The notes under the pieces were generated by a model. It was not told the origin of the DNA. It ran no database searches and worked only from the letters and a program-made list of their open reading frames with translations. This document shows positions 18,416-27,245 of a stretch of 64,000 bases of DNA, piece after piece. Each line of letters begins with the position of its first letter. Within the stretch, counting starts at the first letter, position 1. The stretch comes from Aminobacter sp. HY435 (GTDB taxonomy: Bacteria > Pseudomonadota > Alphaproteobacteria > Rhizobiales > Rhizobiaceae), in the NCBI RefSeq assembly GCF_027568395.1, contig NZ_JANKZL010000010.1:62001-126000 (forward strand), given 5' to 3'. The position numbers were made by a program, and so were the translations under genes.

Positions 18416-18708
18416 TGCGCTGGCCAGTCGGGCGGCCTGTTGCGCCGCGTGTGATAGACCCGCAGCACCTCGATATTGCCGTTCTTGATGCGGTAGGGGA
18501 TGAAGTAGGGCAGGCCGGGAACCGGGCATTCGCGGGTGACGGAGCCGCCAACTGTCGGCCGGCCGATTTCCGGCTGGGTTTCGATCTGCCGCAATGCCTG
18601 GATGAAACTATGGGCGAATTTGCGTGCCGCTTCCGGGTCATCCGCCGCGAGCGACGCCCTGATATCGGACAAGTAACGAACCGCACGGGGAAGGAGGAGT
18701 AGTGTCAC
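18412..18708 (-). CDS. RelE/ParE family toxin
   Basis: A 98-aa basic protein with the ParE fold pattern: helix RAVRYLSDIRASLAADDPEAA, FIQALRQIETQPEIGRP, the strand pair YFIPYRIKNGNIEVLRVYHTRRN, and a short tail. ParE toxins inhibit gyrase, while RelE cleaves mRNA; the TxxxxRRN end favours ParE. The start ATG 18708 overlaps the antitoxin stop (ATGA), the usual antitoxin-first order. The stop overlaps the DUF3445 start. Confidence 0.87.
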   Translation of the reverse strand: MTLLLLPRAVRYLSDIRASLAADDPEAARKFAHSFIQALRQIETQPEIGRPTVGGSVTRECPVPGLPYFIPYRIKNGNIEVLRVYHTRRNRPPDWPAH

Positions 18709-18995
18709 GGGCGTCCGTTGGGCAAGATGTCTGCTTCAGGGGTGGGGAGCTCGCCGGCCGTTCCCCAGGATTCCAGCCAAGCGATGACCGAATTTCCGGA
18801 CACAAACGACGCGGTGTCAGCCTCGCATTCGGCTTCGCGCACAGTCGCCAGATAGGCATGCTGGTCGCCGACATATGCAGCAACTGCTTCCTTGATGATG
18901 AAAGAGCGCGACCTGTTCGTCAGCTTTGCGTATTCGTCGACTTCGCTGCGAAGCTCATCAGGCAGCACGACAGAGAGTTTGGATTCGCCGGGCAT
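18705..18995 (-). CDS. Ribbon-helix-helix (CopG-like) antitoxin
   Basis: ATG 18995 begins MPGESKLSVVLPDEL. The N-terminal RHH motif (KLSVVLPDELRSEVDEYAKL, then SRSFIIKEAVAAYV) should bind DNA and autoregulate the operon. The 96-aa product is a little long for a CopG antitoxin; the C-terminal ~45 residues are acidic and would wrap the toxin. It is immediately upstream of and overlaps the ParE toxin. An earlier in-frame ATG at 19064 is less likely because it would nearly abut the pabC gene end. Confidence 0.87.
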   Translation of the reverse strand: MPGESKLSVVLPDELRSEVDEYAKLTNRSRSFIIKEAVAAYVGDQHAYLATVREAECEADTASFVSGNSVIAWLESWGTAGELPTPEADILPNGRP

Positions 18996-19060
18996 GGTCA
19001 AGCTCTGCAAATTCAGCTGCTGATACGTCGGGAACGAATGTAGTCGACTATTTCGCCGAG

Positions 19061-19732
19061 TCAAACCGGGGCGTGGACAAGTATTGTCCTGATCAGGCCG
19101 CGCAGAGAATTGCCGACCCAGATCGCCTTGGCGAATTTGAGATCGGATGCCGGAATCTCGGCCTCTACTGCCTCGCCGCGGTCGATCAAGTCGCCGCGCA
19201 ACACACCCGCGAGCAGGCCGCAGGAAAGCTGCGGCGTCCTGAGCGGGCCATCGCCGAAGTCGACGAAGACGCTGGTGATCGTGCCTTCGCAGACCGCTCC
19301 GCTCTCGTTGAGCAATATGACCTCGTCTGCCTGGTTGCTGGCAAATTCGCCGCGGGCCGCGTCGTAGGCCGCACGGTTGGTTGTCTTGTGGCGGAGGAGC
19401 CGGTTCGATGAATCCAGCCTGGTCTTGCCGATGCGCAGCGACCAGATGACGTCTGGCGGCAGCGGGACAAATGGCTGGACGGTGATGTCGGCATGGCCGT
19501 CCGGCGACAGCACAAGGCGGGTCCGCAACGCTGTGTCGCCGGCGACCGAACGCGCCAGCGCCTGCTCGATCGACATCTGGTCGAAGACGAAGCCAAGCGC
19601 CTGCGCCGACGCCTTGAGGCGCGCCAGGTGGCGGCCGTGGCGCAGGAAGCCGCCTTGCGGCTCCCAGCGCATGGTCTCGATCAACTGGAAGCCGGCACCG
19701 AGCCCGTCGCGAAACGCGCTTTCAGAAGACAT
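19061..19732 (-). CDS. pabC: Aminotransferase class IV, probable 4-amino-4-deoxychorismate lyase
   Basis: This 223-aa fold-type IV PLP protein has the Schiff-base Lys in RHKTTNRAAYD, NESGAVCEGTITSVF with the conserved Glu and Thr, and the LSCGLLAGVLRGDL segment. PabC releases pyruvate from aminodeoxychorismate to give p-aminobenzoate for folate. Its start lies 52 bases inside the 3' end of pabB, so the two are coupled and the pathway step is supported by context. The protein is shorter than E. coli PabC (~270 aa), as usual for rhizobial members. Confidence 0.85.
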   Translation of the reverse strand: MSSESAFRDGLGAGFQLIETMRWEPQGGFLRHGRHLARLKASAQALGFVFDQMSIEQALARSVAGDTALRTRLVLSPDGHADITVQPFVPLPPDVIWSLRIGKTRLDSSNRLLRHKTTNRAAYDAARGEFASNQADEVILLNESGAVCEGTITSVFVDFGDGPLRTPQLSCGLLAGVLRGDLIDRGEAVEAEIPASDLKFAKAIWVGNSLRGLIRTILVHAPV

Positions 19733-20835
19733 TCCGCATACTCCGCCTCGGCCGTCGAATCGAACACCACGCCGCCGCCGACATTGTAGACCGCCTCGCC
19801 GTCAGGGAAGAGGGTCAGGGTGCGGATCGCCACGTTGAAGCGCATGGTGCCTGCAGGGGCGATCCAGCCAATGGCGCCGCAATAGACGTCACGCGGCGCG
19901 CCTTCGAGGTCGCGCAGGATTTCCATCGCCCTGATCTTGGGCGCCCCCGTTATCGAGCCGCACGGGAAGAGCGCGGCGAAGACGCGTTCGATGCTGAGGC
20001 CGGGCAGAAGCTTCGCCCTGACGGTGCTGACCATCTGGTGGACGGTCGGGTAGCTTTCGATGCGGAACAGCTCCGGCACGTCGAGCGAGCCGACCTCGCT
20101 GATCAGCGAGATGTCGTTGCGCAGGAGGTCGACGATCATGCGGTTTTCCGCCTGGTTCTTCTCGTCGTTGCGCAGGAATTCCCGGAGGGCTGCATCCTCT
20201 TCCGGCGTCTTGCCGCGCGGGGCCGTGCCTTTCATCGGATGGGTTTCGATCCAGCCCTCGCTGTCGATCTCGAAGAACAGTTCCGGCGAGCGCGACAGCA
20301 CGACCGGCCCGCCGAGGGAAACGAGTGCGCCATACTTCACCGGCTGGCGCGCGATCAGCGCGTCGAAGGCGTCGAGCTGCGCTCCGGACCACTGCGCGTG
20401 GACCGGAAAGGTCAGGTTGGCCTGGTAGCAGTCGCCCTGGCGCAGATGCTGGTGCAGGCGCCGGAAGCGGCTCTCGTAGTCTGCCTCCGACCAGGTGGCG
20501 CGGGCGTCGAAGATCGGCCCATTGGTGGCCGGTTCGGGCGAGGGCTGGCGCATGCGGTCGGATGGCTGGTCGAAGACGCCAAGGCAGATCAGTGGCGACC
20601 TCCGGCCGTCGGGCAGCAGCGGCCGAAGCTTGGGTTCAAGCAGGTAGCCGGCCTCATAAGAGAAATAGCCGGCCAGCCATTTGCCCTGTTCATGCGCTTT
20701 CTGGACAGCTTTCAGCGCGGGGAAGAAATCGTCCGCATCATTTGCGACGATCACGTCGCTCGGTGCTTCGAACAGCACCTCGCGAGCGGCGGGATCGTCC
20801 CTGAACAGGACGAAGGGGGAGGAAATATCTGTCAT
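19681..20835 (-). CDS. pabB: Aminodeoxychorismate synthase component I
   Basis: A 384-aa chorismate-binding enzyme. The N-terminal part is short, without the glutamine amidotransferase domain. The core shows the ATWSEADYESRF/GDCYQANLTFP stretch, THPMKGTAPRG with the active-site Lys, RMIVDLLRNDIS, and FPCGSITGAPKIRAMEIL. It makes aminodeoxychorismate from chorismate and ammonia. It overlaps pabC and follows pepF by 26 bases on the same strand. A family relative would be TrpE or a salicylate synthase, but coupling to pabC argues for PabB. Confidence 0.92.
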   Translation of the reverse strand: MTDISSPFVLFRDDPAAREVLFEAPSDVIVANDADDFFPALKAVQKAHEQGKWLAGYFSYEAGYLLEPKLRPLLPDGRRSPLICLGVFDQPSDRMRQPSPEPATNGPIFDARATWSEADYESRFRRLHQHLRQGDCYQANLTFPVHAQWSGAQLDAFDALIARQPVKYGALVSLGGPVVLSRSPELFFEIDSEGWIETHPMKGTAPRGKTPEEDAALREFLRNDEKNQAENRMIVDLLRNDISLISEVGSLDVPELFRIESYPTVHQMVSTVRAKLLPGLSIERVFAALFPCGSITGAPKIRAMEILRDLEGAPRDVYCGAIGWIAPAGTMRFNVAIRTLTLFPDGEAVYNVGGGVVFDSTAEAEYAECLLKARFATGSVPASS

Positions 20836-20861
20836 GATGTCTGCGATGGCGACGCGCCGGC

Positions 20862-22694
20862 TCAGTCCAGCGCTTCGAGTTCGTCAATCAGGCTGCCGAT
20901 GACAGCGAGACCCTTCTGCCAGAAGGCGGGGTCGGCGGCGTCGAGCCCGAATGGCTTCAGCAGTTCCCGGTGATGCTTGGTGCCGCCGGCGCGCAGCATC
21001 TCGAAATACTTGTCCTGGAAGCCGCGCTCGGCATTCTGGTAGACCGCATAGAGCGAATTCACCAGGCAGTCGCCGAAGGCGTAGGCATAGACGTAGAAGG
21101 GCGAATGGATGAAGTGCGGGATGTAGGCCCAGAACACTTCATACCCGTCGCGCAGCTTGATAGCCGGTCCAAGGCTTTCGGCCTGCACCTCAAGCCAGAA
21201 CTGGCCGAGCTGGTCGGAGGTCAGTTCGCCGTTCTTGCGCTCGGAATGGACCTTGCGCTCGAATTCGTAGAAGGCGATCTGGCGCACGACCGTGTTGATC
21301 ATGTCCTCGACCTTCTGCGCCAGCATCGCCTTGCGCTCGCGCTTGTCGGTGGTGCGCTCCAAGAGCGAGCGGAAGGTCAGCATTTCGCCGAACACGCTTG
21401 CCGTTTCCGCCAAGGTCAATGGCGTCGAGGCCATCAGCGGGCCCTGGCCGGCGGCCAGCACCTGATGCACGCCATGGCCAAGCTCGTGCGCAAGCGTCAT
21501 CACATCGCGCGGCTTGCCCATGTAGTTGAGCAGCACGTAAGGGTGTGCCGACGGCACGGTCGGGTGTGCGAAGGCGCCTGGAGCCTTGCCGGGACGCACG
21601 GGCGCGTCGATCCAACGCTTGTCAAAGAACTTGCGGGCGATGTCTGCCATCTGCGGCGAGAAGTCGCCATAGGCGGTGAGCACCGTGTCCTTCGCTTCGC
21701 CCCAGCCGATGGTCGCCTGAGGCGTCTCGGGCAGCGGCGCATTGCGGTCCCAGTGGTTCATTACGTCCATGCCGAGCCACTTGGCCTTCATCTTGTAGTA
21801 GCGGTGCGACAGACGTGGATAGGCGTCGCGCACGGCCGCTGCCAGTGCATCGACGACCTCGCGCTCGACGCGGTTGGCGAGGTGGCGTGAATCGGCGATG
21901 TCCTGGAAACCGCGCCAGCGGTCGGAAATTTCCTTGTCCTTGGCCAGCGTGTTGGTGATCAGCGTGAAGGTGCGGATGTTCTTGCGGAACGTTGCCGCCA
22001 GTGCTTCCGACGCCGCCCGGCGCACGTCGCCATCGGGATCCTGAAGGCGGTTCAGCGCCGGCTCCAGCGTCAGTTCTTCGCCGCCGATCTCGAAACGAAG
22101 GTCGGTCATCGTCTCGTCGAAAAGGCGGTTCCAGGCGCCGCGCCCGGTGATCGACTTCTCGTGGAACAATTGCTCGACGCGGTCTTCGAGCTGGTAGGGC
22201 TTGTCCATGCGCAGATCGAGCACCCAAGGCCGATAGTGGCCGAAGGCGGGATCGGTGTCGAGCGCCTTGAAGATCAGCGCATCGTCGACGAGATTGAGTT
22301 CAAGCGCGAAAAACAACAGATGCGCGCTGGCGTCTGTCATCTTTTCCTGGATGTCGCCATAGAGCTTGGCGCGCTTGGGGTCCGACGTGTCGCCGGAGTA
22401 GACCAGCCCGGCATAGGAAACGATGCGCCCGACCAGCTCTTCCAGAGCCTCATAGGCCTGCATCGCCTCGCCGAGCTTGCCTGAAGCGCCGCGCTCGGCT
22501 TCGACAGCCAGCGTGCCCTTCCAGCGGGTCTCGAAGGCCACCGCATCGGCAGAGGCCTTTGCCATGTCGCGGGCGAGTTCCGGGGCGTCCATGCTGGCGT
22601 AGAGGTCGGTGAGGTCCCATTCGGGCAACTCGCCAAGTGCCGCCGATCCCTTGGCGGCAGTGGCTTGCATGTCTTGCCCGGAATTCCAACGCAT
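20862..22694 (-). CDS. pepF: M3 family oligoendopeptidase F
   Basis: The 610-aa cytosolic zinc peptidase has the M3 active site LAHELGHGVHQ near residue 405 and the downstream conserved Glu in LAETASVFGEMLTF. It has the large helical N- and C-terminal regions that close over the substrate groove. It degrades short peptides. ATG 22694 (MRWNSGQDMQ) has GGTAAGG upstream; a second Met eight codons later is possible. It is divergent from the sigma-54 regulator gene and may lead the pabB-pabC transcript. Confidence 0.93.
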   Translation of the reverse strand: MRWNSGQDMQATAAKGSAALGELPEWDLTDLYASMDAPELARDMAKASADAVAFETRWKGTLAVEAERGASGKLGEAMQAYEALEELVGRIVSYAGLVYSGDTSDPKRAKLYGDIQEKMTDASAHLLFFALELNLVDDALIFKALDTDPAFGHYRPWVLDLRMDKPYQLEDRVEQLFHEKSITGRGAWNRLFDETMTDLRFEIGGEELTLEPALNRLQDPDGDVRRAASEALAATFRKNIRTFTLITNTLAKDKEISDRWRGFQDIADSRHLANRVEREVVDALAAAVRDAYPRLSHRYYKMKAKWLGMDVMNHWDRNAPLPETPQATIGWGEAKDTVLTAYGDFSPQMADIARKFFDKRWIDAPVRPGKAPGAFAHPTVPSAHPYVLLNYMGKPRDVMTLAHELGHGVHQVLAAGQGPLMASTPLTLAETASVFGEMLTFRSLLERTTDKRERKAMLAQKVEDMINTVVRQIAFYEFERKVHSERKNGELTSDQLGQFWLEVQAESLGPAIKLRDGYEVFWAYIPHFIHSPFYVYAYAFGDCLVNSLYAVYQNAERGFQDKYFEMLRAGGTKHHRELLKPFGLDAADPAFWQKGLAVIGSLIDELEALD

Positions 22695-22836
22695 CGCGCC
22701 TTACCTTTCCATTCCCTTCAGCCGGTTGTTCCAATCCTAAGGGATTCGTTCACCGGCTTTTTTGAAACCTTATTTAGAACCCTGTGCCAGGATGATCCAC
22801 ATCCAATCGGAACCAGCGGGCATATTGCGGACATTC

Positions 22837-24345
22837 ATGGCAGGTTCGATTCTCATAGTCGATGACGATCCCGTGCAACGTCGCCTCGTCGACGCCGCGG
22901 TGACGAAATTCGGCCACACTGCGCTTGTCGCCGATGGCGGCGAGGCCGGGTTGAAGCTGCTCGAAGGACCGCGTGGCGGCGAAATCGGGGTCGTCATCCT
23001 CGACCTGCAGATGCCGGGACTCGACGGCATCGGCGTGCTCAAGGCGATGCGCGAGCGCGGGATCGACATTCCTGTCATCGTGCAGACGTCGCAGGGCGGC
23101 ATCGACACCGTCGTTTCCGCCATGCGCAACGGCGCGTTCGACTTCGTGGTCAAGCCCGCTTCGCCAGACAAGCTTCAGGCTGCCATTGCCAACGCGTTGA
23201 AAGTCGAGGCGGTGGAGGACACGGTCCGGCGCTCGGCGCGGCGCGGCAACGGCCTGCTCAGCTTCCGCGACCTGATCACCAGAAGCTCTTCGATGGACCG
23301 GGTCATCCGGCTTGGCCAGAAGGCCGCGGCCTCGAACATTCCCATCCTGATCGAAGGCGAATCGGGCGTTGGCAAGGAACTCGTCGCCCGCGCCATCCAG
23401 GGCTCCGGCGACCGCCGGTCGAAGGCATTTGTCACGGTCAATTGCGGAGCCATTCCCGACAGCCTGGTCGAAAGCATCCTGTTTGGCCATGAAAAGGGAT
23501 CGTTCACCGGCGCAACCGACAAGCACCCGGGCAAGTTCGTCGAAGCCAACAACGGCACGCTGTTTCTCGACGAGATTGGCGATCTGCCGCTCGACGTGCA
23601 GGTCAAGCTGTTGCGCGCGGTGCAGCAGGGCGAGGTCGACCCAGTCGGCGGACGCTCGACGGTCAAGGTCGACATCAGGCTGATTTCGGCGACGCACCGC
23701 AACCTTCTGCAGCAGGTCAAGGACGGCAAGTTCCGCGAAGACCTGTATTACCGCCTCAATGTCTACCCGATCTTCGTGCCGCCGCTCCGGGATCGCCGCG
23801 ACGACATTCCCTTGCTCGTCGGACATTTCATCTCCCGTGTCGCGCCGGCGAGCCCACATGGCCGCATCCCGGCGATATCGGAGAATGCGCTGGCTTTGCT
23901 TCAGGCCTATGACTGGCCGGGCAACATTCGCCAGCTTGAAAACGCCATCTTCCGCGCTTGCGTCCTGTCGGATGGGGATGTGCTGAGCGAGGACGAGTTT
24001 CCGCAGATTCGCGCGCAGGTCGAGGGTGTGGTCGATCTTGGCGGGAACGCCGAGCCGGCAGTCGAGAAGCCGCAAGCGCCCAGACCGGAGCAGTCCGCCA
24101 GCGCCTTGTCTGCCAATGCCGAGCGGCCGCGCCCTGGAATGCTGCGTGCCCTCGACGAACGCGGCAACGTCAGGCCTCTGGCGGATGTCGAGTTCGAGAT
24201 GATCCGGCTCGCCATCGAACATTATGACGGCCAGATGAGCGAGGTTGCCCGCCGGCTGGGAATCGGGCGCTCGACGCTGTATCGTAAGCTCAAGGAATAC
24301 GGAATCGATCCCGATACAGGCCGTTCGGAACGCTTGGCGTCGTAG
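22837..24345 (+). CDS. Sigma-54-dependent NtrC-family response regulator
   Basis: The start is ATG 22837 (MAGSILIVDDDP); the ORF begins further up without a plausible site. The 502-aa product has a receiver domain with acidic pair Asp10/11, phospho-acceptor Asp56 (VVILDLQMPG) and Lys in VVKPAS. An AAA+ domain follows, with Walker A GESGVGKE, GSFTGAT as the sigma-54 contact loop (the first Ala of GAFTGA is Ser), Walker B TLFLDEIGD and the arginine region. A C-terminal Fis-type helix-turn-helix follows (MSEVARRLGIGRSTLYRKLK). It should activate sigma-54 promoters; no histidine kinase is adjacent, so the partner and targets are unknown. Confidence 0.93.
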   Translation: MAGSILIVDDDPVQRRLVDAAVTKFGHTALVADGGEAGLKLLEGPRGGEIGVVILDLQMPGLDGIGVLKAMRERGIDIPVIVQTSQGGIDTVVSAMRNGAFDFVVKPASPDKLQAAIANALKVEAVEDTVRRSARRGNGLLSFRDLITRSSSMDRVIRLGQKAAASNIPILIEGESGVGKELVARAIQGSGDRRSKAFVTVNCGAIPDSLVESILFGHEKGSFTGATDKHPGKFVEANNGTLFLDEIGDLPLDVQVKLLRAVQQGEVDPVGGRSTVKVDIRLISATHRNLLQQVKDGKFREDLYYRLNVYPIFVPPLRDRRDDIPLLVGHFISRVAPASPHGRIPAISENALALLQAYDWPGNIRQLENAIFRACVLSDGDVLSEDEFPQIRAQVEGVVDLGGNAEPAVEKPQAPRPEQSASALSANAERPRPGMLRALDERGNVRPLADVEFEMIRLAIEHYDGQMSEVARRLGIGRSTLYRKLKEYGIDPDTGRSERLAS

Positions 24346-24536
24346 CGGTTTTAGTCGGACGAGGCAAAATTAGAGCTTGCGTGTCGCTTGCGGGTCGCAT
24401 TGGATTGGGCCTGCATGTTAACCTTTGCAGCGCGTTTTTCGCCCTTTAAACCAGCGGTTTACCAAGAAAACGGGCGATTCCTTTTTGACAGGATATTGCC
24501 ATGGTGTTACCGCATTTCGCCTTCAATAAGCAGTGA

Positions 24537-24544
24537 TTAACCAT
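24537..24544 (+). promoter_or_regulatory. CtrA-like 8-mer upstream of the DUF882 gene
   Basis: TTAACCAT lies 86 bases before the DUF882 start in a 284-base gap with no gene. The gap is distinctly AT-richer than its surroundings, consistent with a promoter region. Confidence 0.4.
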
Positions 24545-24629
24545 TAGGATCGATAGTCGGACGCGAATCCGCAAGCGTGTCCGGGCTTCAAATCCGGGGA
24601 CAGATGGCAGCCTAACAGGGCCTTTTGAT

Positions 24630-26411
24630 TTGAACAGGATCGAGAACACCGAAGGGCGTCGCTCGAAATCGAATGTCTGGCAAAAGTGGCTGACTGCCGC
24701 GATGCTGAGCGTCGGTTTCCTGGCAGCTTCCCATGCTACAGCCTCCGCCGAGACGCGGACTCTCAAGCTCTATTACACCCACACGGGTGAGCGGGCCGAG
24801 ATCACGTTCAAGCGCAACGGCAGATATGACGCTGCCGGGCTCAAGAAACTCAATCAATTCCTGCGTGACTGGCGACGCAACGAGCCGACCAAGATGGATC
24901 CGCGCCTGTTCGACGTGGTCTGGGAAGCTTACCGCTCGTCGGGCGCGCGCGACTATATCCACGTCGTCTCCGCCTATCGCTCGCCGGCGACCAATTCGAT
25001 GTTGCGCAGCCGTTCGAGCGGCGTGGCGGAGAAAAGCACGCACATGCTCGGCAAGGCGATGGACTTCTTCATTCCCGGCGTGCCGTTGAAGAAGCTGCGC
25101 GACTCCGGCCTGCGCATCCAGGCCGGCGGCGTTGGCTACTATCCGCGCTCCGGCTCGCCCTTCGTCCACATGGACGTCGGCAATGTGCGCCACTGGCCGC
25201 GCATGAGCCGCAAGGAGCTGGTTGCGGTCTTTCCGTCCGGCAAGACCCTTCACGTGCCTAGCGACGGCAAGCCGTTGCCCGGTTTCGAACAGGCACTCGC
25301 CTCCTATCAGTCGCGCAAGAAGAGTGGCGACCTAGTCCTGGCAAGCGCATCGACTTCGTCGTCGTCCAAGCGAGGGGGATTGTTTGCCGCCCTGTTCGGC
25401 GGTGGTGCCGACGAGGAAGAGGATGCCGCTGAAATCGCGGTGGCGGCCGCTGCGCCCAAGGCCAAGCCAGTGCCAGCGGTCGCGGCTGCTCCGGAGCCAA
25501 AGCCGCTTCCCGGCATTGCCATTGTAGCGCCTGAAAACGCCCAGCGCGCCGAACTGCCGCAGGTGGCCGACGAGGCTCCCGTCGAGGAGACGCCGGAGAC
25601 GATCCTTGCAGCGCTGCCGGCACGCAGTGTGCCGCTGCCCGATATCGCGCCGCGTCCGCAGGCTGAAATTGGTTCGGCGACGCCGGAAAACGTACCGTTT
25701 GGCACGGCTTCGGCTGCGCTTGCCGAAGGCGAGGCAAGTCCGGTCGAGCAGCAGATCGCAGCCAATGTTCCGTTGCCGACCTGGCGGCCCAACTATACAC
25801 CGCCTGCCGAGCTCAAGCCGGCCGAGGGCGGCGTGCTGATGGCGCTTGCTTCGACCGACGACACACCGGCGCTCGCTGGCGATGCCAATGCCCCACTGCC
25901 GTCCGCCCGCCCGCAGGACATGACCGTCGAGGCCGCTCTCGCCGCCGCCAACGACATTCCGGCCGAGGACGAAGGCGCACAGGAAGGCTTTGAGGTTGCC
26001 GCGCTGGCAGGGCAGCCGGAGCCGCGTTCGGTGTTCAACGAGCCGGTGATGACGGCAGCTCCGGCGCCTGCGGCAAAGGCTGCGGCGGCCTCCGTCGCCG
26101 ACCCTGCGGGTGCCGCCGTCAAGACGACGCGCAAGGCGTCGCGGCCGGTCGCCGAGGAGGCCAAGCCCGAGCCCAAGGCCGTCGTCGTCGCCGCCGCGCC
26201 CGATGCCGCGCGTTGGGCTTTGCGCAGCGGCGAGCAGGTGACGACGGTTACGACCAACACCAAGGCTCCCGGTTTCGCCTACAACATGGTGCGCACGGCA
26301 CCGAGCGAGGTCTACACGGCCGGGTTCCAGCAGGGACAGGTTGCCGACGCACAGCATTTCACCGGCAGCGCGGTCAAGTTCCTTTCGGTGGCGCGCTTCG
26401 CAACGAACTGA
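24630..26411 (+). CDS. DUF882 / peptidase M15-type secreted protein with long Ala-Pro-rich tail
   Basis: The start is TTG 24630 (giving MNRIENTEG...), with no better codon upstream. The 593-aa product has a Tat/Sec-like signal (~18-42, ending ATASAE). The DUF882/M15A domain (~43-195) has zinc-ligand segments STHMLGKAMDFF and SPFVHMDVGNVRHW, similar to YcbK/DD-endopeptidases. The remaining ~400 residues are Ala/Pro/Glu-rich low complexity. The peptidase domain likely cuts peptidoglycan cross-links in the periplasm; the tail is of unknown role. It is followed by a strong terminator and preceded by a CtrA-like 8-mer. Confidence 0.87.
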   Translation: MNRIENTEGRRSKSNVWQKWLTAAMLSVGFLAASHATASAETRTLKLYYTHTGERAEITFKRNGRYDAAGLKKLNQFLRDWRRNEPTKMDPRLFDVVWEAYRSSGARDYIHVVSAYRSPATNSMLRSRSSGVAEKSTHMLGKAMDFFIPGVPLKKLRDSGLRIQAGGVGYYPRSGSPFVHMDVGNVRHWPRMSRKELVAVFPSGKTLHVPSDGKPLPGFEQALASYQSRKKSGDLVLASASTSSSSKRGGLFAALFGGGADEEEDAAEIAVAAAAPKAKPVPAVAAAPEPKPLPGIAIVAPENAQRAELPQVADEAPVEETPETILAALPARSVPLPDIAPRPQAEIGSATPENVPFGTASAALAEGEASPVEQQIAANVPLPTWRPNYTPPAELKPAEGGVLMALASTDDTPALAGDANAPLPSARPQDMTVEAALAAANDIPAEDEGAQEGFEVAALAGQPEPRSVFNEPVMTAAPAPAAKAAAASVADPAGAAVKTTRKASRPVAEEAKPEPKAVVVAAAPDAARWALRSGEQVTTVTTNTKAPGFAYNMVRTAPSEVYTAGFQQGQVADAQHFTGSAVKFLSVARFATN

Positions 26412-26434
26412 GCGATCGATCGTCGATCAACAAG

Positions 26435-26467
26435 AAAAGCCGCGTCGGGTGACCGACGCGGCTTTTT
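26435..26467 (+). terminator. Intrinsic terminator of the DUF882 gene
   Basis: AAAAGCCGCGTCGG and CCGACGCGGCTTTTT pair around a GTGA loop, 23 bases after the stop, with a T5 run on the plus strand and A4 that gives a T-run on the minus strand. It can serve both the DUF882 gene and the convergent eda. Confidence 0.88.
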
Positions 26468-26506
26468 GCATTGGGTGCTTTGCTTCCAGGGGGAGGGTGG
26501 CTACCC

Positions 26507-27148
26507 TCAGTTCTTGCGCAGCCTGTTTGCTTCGCCGGCGAGCGCCTCGATGCCGGCCCAGTCGCCTGCCTTGACCATATCGTCGGGCGCGACCCACGAG
26601 CCGCCGACGCAAACGACATTCGGCAGGCTGAGGTAGTCCCTGGCGTTCCCGGCCGAGATGCCGCCCGTAGGGCAGAACTTGACGCCGGCGATTGGCGACG
26701 CCAGCGCCTTGAGGAAGGGCACGCCACCAGCCTGCTCGGCGGGGAAGAACTTCAGGAAGTCGATGCCGGCTTCAAGCGCGCCCATGATCTCGCCCGGCGT
26801 GATGGTGCCCGGCAGCAGCGGCACGTCGCTGTTGGCGGCATGCCTGGCCAGCTCGCGCGTCAGGCCGGGGCTGACGATGAATGTCGAGCCGGCCTCGACC
26901 GCCTGGTCGAACTGTCGTGCGTTTAGGATGGTGCCCGCGCCGACAATGCAATCCTCGACTTCCGCAGCGACCCTGCGGATTGCCTCTAGCGCCTCGTCGG
27001 TGCGGAGCGTGATTTCGATGGCCTTGAGACCGCCGCGCGCCAGGGCGCGGGCGAGCGGCACCGCATCCGCGGCGCGTTCGATCTTCAGCACCGGGATGAC
27101 CGGCTGGCCGTCCAGCAAGGTGAGCAGTTTTTGGGTTTTGCTGGTCAT
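26507..27148 (-). CDS. eda: 2-dehydro-3-deoxy-phosphogluconate (KDPG) aldolase
   Basis: The start is ATG 27148 (MTSKTQKLL), with GGAGCG upstream. The 213-aa class I aldolase shows EITLRT, GAGTILN, the Schiff-base Lys in FLKFFPAE, and GVKFCPTGGISAGN. It cleaves KDPG to pyruvate and glyceraldehyde-3-P in the Entner-Doudoroff pathway. No edd or zwf is adjacent here. The gene seems monocistronic and shares a terminator with the convergent DUF882 gene. Confidence 0.94.
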   Translation of the reverse strand: MTSKTQKLLTLLDGQPVIPVLKIERAADAVPLARALARGGLKAIEITLRTDEALEAIRRVAAEVEDCIVGAGTILNARQFDQAVEAGSTFIVSPGLTRELARHAANSDVPLLPGTITPGEIMGALEAGIDFLKFFPAEQAGGVPFLKALASPIAGVKFCPTGGISAGNARDYLSLPNVVCVGGSWVAPDDMVKAGDWAGIEALAGEANRLRKN

Positions 27149-27245
27149 GGCAATCGCTCCAATGTCAATTTTCAACCGATTTAACAGACAGCGCTTACCG
27201 AGTCCACGAACCCGGCGGCGCAATGTTGCAGCTCAGGGCCGGGCA

